Shown: positions 61,314 to 64,000 of the stretch, piece after piece
Layout: every line of letters starts with the position of its first letter
How positions within the stretch are numbered: position 1 is the first letter of the stretch
Assembly: GCA_023665555.1 (NCBI GenBank)
Contig: JAMPDR010000001.1
Coordinates: forward strand, 62,001-126,000
DNA from: Ruminococcus sp.
GTDB lineage: Bacteria; Bacillota; Clostridia; Oscillospirales; Acutalibacteraceae
Length of the DNA stretch: 64,000 nucleotides
Direction of reading: 5' to 3'
Notes under the pieces: generated by a model
Told to the model about the DNA's origin: nothing
Databases searched by the model: none
Seen by the model: the letters and a program-made list of their open reading frames with translations, nothing else
Position numbers and translations under genes: made by a program

Positions 61314-63728
61314 TTATTTGACAACGATATTAACAAGTCTGCCCTTGATATAAAGTTCTTTAACGATGTTTTTACCGTTTATCTCTGCGGCAATTTTTTC
61401 ATCCTGCTTTGCAAGAGCAATTGCATCTTCTGATTCAATGTTTGCATCAACATTAAGTCTTGCACGAACCTTACCGTTAACTTGAACAGCAATCTCGATT
61501 GTATCATCAACACACTTGCTTTCATCATAGGACGGCCACTTCTGATCTGTGACTGTGCCGCCAAAGTTCATAACATCCCACAATTCCTCTGTCATGTGAG
61601 GGGCAAAGGGATTGAATAAAATTGTAAGCGTCTTAAGATCATCGCGTGAAACCGAGCCGATTTCATACATCTTATTAACAAGTGTCATCATTGCCGCAAT
61701 TGCAGTGTTAAACTTCAAGGAGTCAATATCTTCAGTTACCTTTTTGATTGTTTTATGCATGAGCGATTCAAGTTCAGAAGTATAACCATCTTTATCGTTC
61801 ACCATCTCCTGAATTGACCAAACTCTATCAATGAAACGTTTGCAGCCTTTAACGCCCTGCGGATTCCACGGAGCAGCCTTTTCAAAGTCGCCGACGAACA
61901 TTTCATAAGTACGCATTGTGTCTGCACCGAATTCATCAACAACCTCATCCGGGTTAACAACATTGCCGCGTGACTTACTCATCTTTTCGCCGTTTGCTCC
62001 GAGAATCATACCGTGACTTGTACGTTTCTTATAAGGCTCACTTGTGGGAACAACACCGATATCATAAAGGAACTTATGCCAGAAACGGCTGTAAAGCAAG
62101 TGGAGAGTTGTATGCTCCATGCCGCCGTTATACCAATCAACAGGCGACCAATATTCAAGCGCTTCTTTCGATGCAAGAGCGTTATCGTTGTGAGGATCGC
62201 AATAGCGAAGGAAATACCATGACGAACCTGCCCACTGAGGCATTGTGTCGGTTTCTCTTTTTGCTTTGCCGCCGCACTTCGGGCATGTTGTATTAACCCA
62301 ATCAGTCATTTTGGCAAGCGGAGATTCGCCTGTTTCAGTCGGTTCATAGCTATCGACTTTAGGCAGTTTGAGCGGAAGTTCGCTTTCATCAAGAGGTACC
62401 ATGCCGCATTTTTCGCAATGAACAATAGGAATCGGCTCACCCCAATATCTCTGACGGGCAAACACCCAGTCACGCAGTTTATAGTTGATCTTCTGATGGC
62501 CTACACCCTTTTCAGTCAGCCATTCAACAATTTTCACCTTGGCATCTTCAACAGAAAGTCCTGTGAGGAAGCCTGAGTTGACCATAACACCTGTTGCGCA
62601 ATCGGTGAATGCCTCTTTCTGAACATCGCCGCCGGAAACAACTTCGATTATCGGAAGTTCAAATTTCTTCGCAAACTCCCAGTCACGTGTATCATGAGCC
62701 GGAACAGCCATGATTGCACCTGTTCCGTAGGAAACCAGAACATAGTCTGAAATGAAGATAGGAATCTCTGTTCCGTTAACAGGATTAATAGCCTTAACAC
62801 CGTCAAGCATAACACCTGTTTTATCCTTGTTGACCTCAGTACGCTCGAAGTCTGACTTTCTTGCGGCCGCGGCCTGATATGCCTTGACCTCATCAAGGTT
62901 ATTGATTTTATCTGCCCATTTTTCAATGAACTCATGTTCGGGCGAAATAACCATATATGTAGCGCCGAAGAGAGTATCAGGACGTGTTGTGTAAATTCTG
63001 AGTGTGTCACCGACGGTGGTGTCAAAATCAACCTCTGCACCTGTTGACTTACCTATCCAGTTTTTCTGCTGAAGTTTAACTCTTTCGATATAGTCAAGAT
63101 CATCAAGGTCATTGAGAAGTCTTTCAGCGTATGCAGTAATTTTCAGCATCCACTGACTTTTGGTTTTATGAATTACTTCACTGCCGCAGCGTTCACAAAC
63201 ACCGTTAACAACTTCTTCGTTTGCGAGCACGCATTTGCATGAAGTACACCAGTTAACTGCCATTTCCTTTTTATATGCAAGTCCTTTTTTGAACATTTGC
63301 AGGAATATCCACTGTGTCCACTTATAGTAAGACGGATCGGTAGTATTGATTTCTCTGCTCCAGTCAAATGAAAAGCCGAGAGATTGCAACTGCTGTTTAA
63401 AGTGAGCAACGTTATTTTTTGTTACCACTTCAGGGTGAATGTGATTTTTGATAGCATAGTTTTCAGTCGGCAGACCGAATGCATCCCAACCAATCGGATA
63501 AAGGACATTATATCCCTCAAGGCGCTTCTTTCTTGCAATGATGTCAAGGGCGGTATAAGGTCTGGGATGTCCGACATGAAGACCCTGACCTGACGGATAA
63601 GGGAACTCAATCAGGCAATAAAACTTCGGGAGAGAATAGTCCTGCTTTGCATGGAATACTCCACTCTTTTCCCAGTTTTCCTGCCACTTTTTTTCTGCTT
63701 TTTTAAAATCGTAATACAAATTTATCAC
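61314..63728 (-). CDS. leuS: Leucine–tRNA ligase
   Basis: 804 residues, bacterial type. The HIGH-type motif is HVGH (51-54) and the KMSKS loop lies near 580 (EKMSKSRGN). An editing domain (about 230-420) sits inside the Rossmann fold, and zinc knuckles CTSCK/CERCG and CEKCG/CPKCG are present. It charges tRNA-Leu and edits wrong amino acids. It follows rsfS by 17 bases, a short gap, so no T-box leader is present. Confidence 0.96.
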   Translation of the reverse strand: MINLYYDFKKAEKKWQENWEKSGVFHAKQDYSLPKFYCLIEFPYPSGQGLHVGHPRPYTALDIIARKKRLEGYNVLYPIGWDAFGLPTENYAIKNHIHPEVVTKNNVAHFKQQLQSLGFSFDWSREINTTDPSYYKWTQWIFLQMFKKGLAYKKEMAVNWCTSCKCVLANEEVVNGVCERCGSEVIHKTKSQWMLKITAYAERLLNDLDDLDYIERVKLQQKNWIGKSTGAEVDFDTTVGDTLRIYTTRPDTLFGATYMVISPEHEFIEKWADKINNLDEVKAYQAAAARKSDFERTEVNKDKTGVMLDGVKAINPVNGTEIPIFISDYVLVSYGTGAIMAVPAHDTRDWEFAKKFELPIIEVVSGGDVQKEAFTDCATGVMVNSGFLTGLSVEDAKVKIVEWLTEKGVGHQKINYKLRDWVFARQRYWGEPIPIVHCEKCGMVPLDESELPLKLPKVDSYEPTETGESPLAKMTDWVNTTCPKCGGKAKRETDTMPQWAGSSWYFLRYCDPHNDNALASKEALEYWSPVDWYNGGMEHTTLHLLYSRFWHKFLYDIGVVPTSEPYKKRTSHGMILGANGEKMSKSRGNVVNPDEVVDEFGADTMRTYEMFVGDFEKAAPWNPQGVKGCKRFIDRVWSIQEMVNDKDGYTSELESLMHKTIKKVTEDIDSLKFNTAIAAMMTLVNKMYEIGSVSRDDLKTLTILFNPFAPHMTEELWDVMNFGGTVTDQKWPSYDESKCVDDTIEIAVQVNGKVRARLNVDANIESEDAIALAKQDEKIAAEINGKNIVKELYIKGRLVNIVVK

Positions 63729-63745
63729 TCCGTTTTTGATTAATA

Positions 63746-64000
63746 TTATTCAATTATATCGCTTAAATCAAGTGCGTTTGCATCTGACCATAGTCGTTCA
63801 AGATTATAATATTCTCTGCTTTCGCCTGTGAACACATGAACGATTACCGAGCCATAGTCAAGCAATATCCAGCCTGTGGCTCTTCCCTCAATGTGATTCG
63901 GCTTAACACCAAGCTGTCCGAGTTCATATTCAACCTCATCTGCAAGTGCTTTAACATGCGTGTTTGAAGTACCGCTTGCGATTATGAAATAGTCAGCCAC
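63746..64000 (-). CDS. rsfS: Ribosomal silencing factor RsfS, N-terminus beyond the window
   Basis: The last 84 residues are visible: [40 protein letters not shown] and [19 protein letters not shown], all typical of RsfS (Iojap). It binds L14 and blocks subunit joining in starved cells. The true start lies outside the right edge, so the first visible Met is internal. Confidence 0.93.
   Translation of the reverse strand: MADYFIIASGTSNTHVKALADEVEYELGQLGVKPNHIEGRATGWILLDYGSVIVHVFTGESREYYNLERLWSDANALDLSDIIE

Noticed and set aside
1..64000. CRISPR arrays, tRNA or rRNA genes
   Set aside because: No regularly spaced repeats and no cloverleaf or rRNA sequence were seen on either strand.

Overview
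The window is a low-GC Firmicutes chromosome, most likely a spore-forming anaerobe of the Clostridia (Oscillospiraceae/Ruminococcaceae-like). The evidence is spoIVA with a sigma-E-like promoter, a transketolase split into two genes, the hprK–ROK kinase–murB–rapZ–whiA block, and a lspA–RluA–sepF–DivIVA division cluster. No rRNA, tRNA or CRISPR array is visible.

Region 1 (about 1–20.8 kb) is an integrated mobile element, cut by the left edge of the window. It ends on the right with a zinc-ribbon tyrosine integrase (+ strand). Almost everything else in it is on the minus strand. It carries its own replication set: a SNF2-like helicase, a possible ssDNA-binding protein, and one 1347-residue protein joining an SF3 helicase, a primase-polymerase and a proofreading family B DNA polymerase. 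It also has a SleB-type cell-wall hydrolase, three paralogous two-membrane-segment proteins, and a long run of very small, mostly single-membrane-segment proteins. I see no terminase, portal, HK97 capsid, tail or conjugation gene. In the 13.1–18.3 kb run, ten genes are each preceded by a near-identical 27-bp motif, often directly behind a terminator hairpin. The nonamer ATTATATTT occurs about 16 times on the coding strand in every reading frame. These features suggest an unusual, possibly membrane-containing non-tailed virus or a plasmid-like replicon, with its own transcription control.

Region 2 (20.8–30.2 kb) holds a GNAT acetyltransferase, cca, a DivIVA-like protein, a large secreted glucosaminidase with fibronectin-III repeats, metG and tatD.

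Region 3 (30.2–53.8 kb) is a nearly continuous minus-strand series: an FAD oxidoreductase, spoIVA, a DUF3795 protein, split transketolase, a HAD phosphatase, an RluA-type pseudouridine synthase, lspA, a DivIVA-domain protein, sepF, a YggS-type PLP protein, a HlyD-like protein, miaA, mutL, mutS, a YlbF-type protein, miaB, whiA, rapZ, murB, a ROK glucokinase and hprK. These genes combine cell division, envelope synthesis, mismatch repair, tRNA modification and carbon control.

Region 4 (53.8–64 kb) starts with a decayed stretch holding the last codons of a phosphate-binding-protein-like gene. It continues with prmA, a GH13 amylase, a DUF4830 protein, hflX, a small membrane protein, an aminopeptidase P, rpsU, leuS and the end of rsfS.
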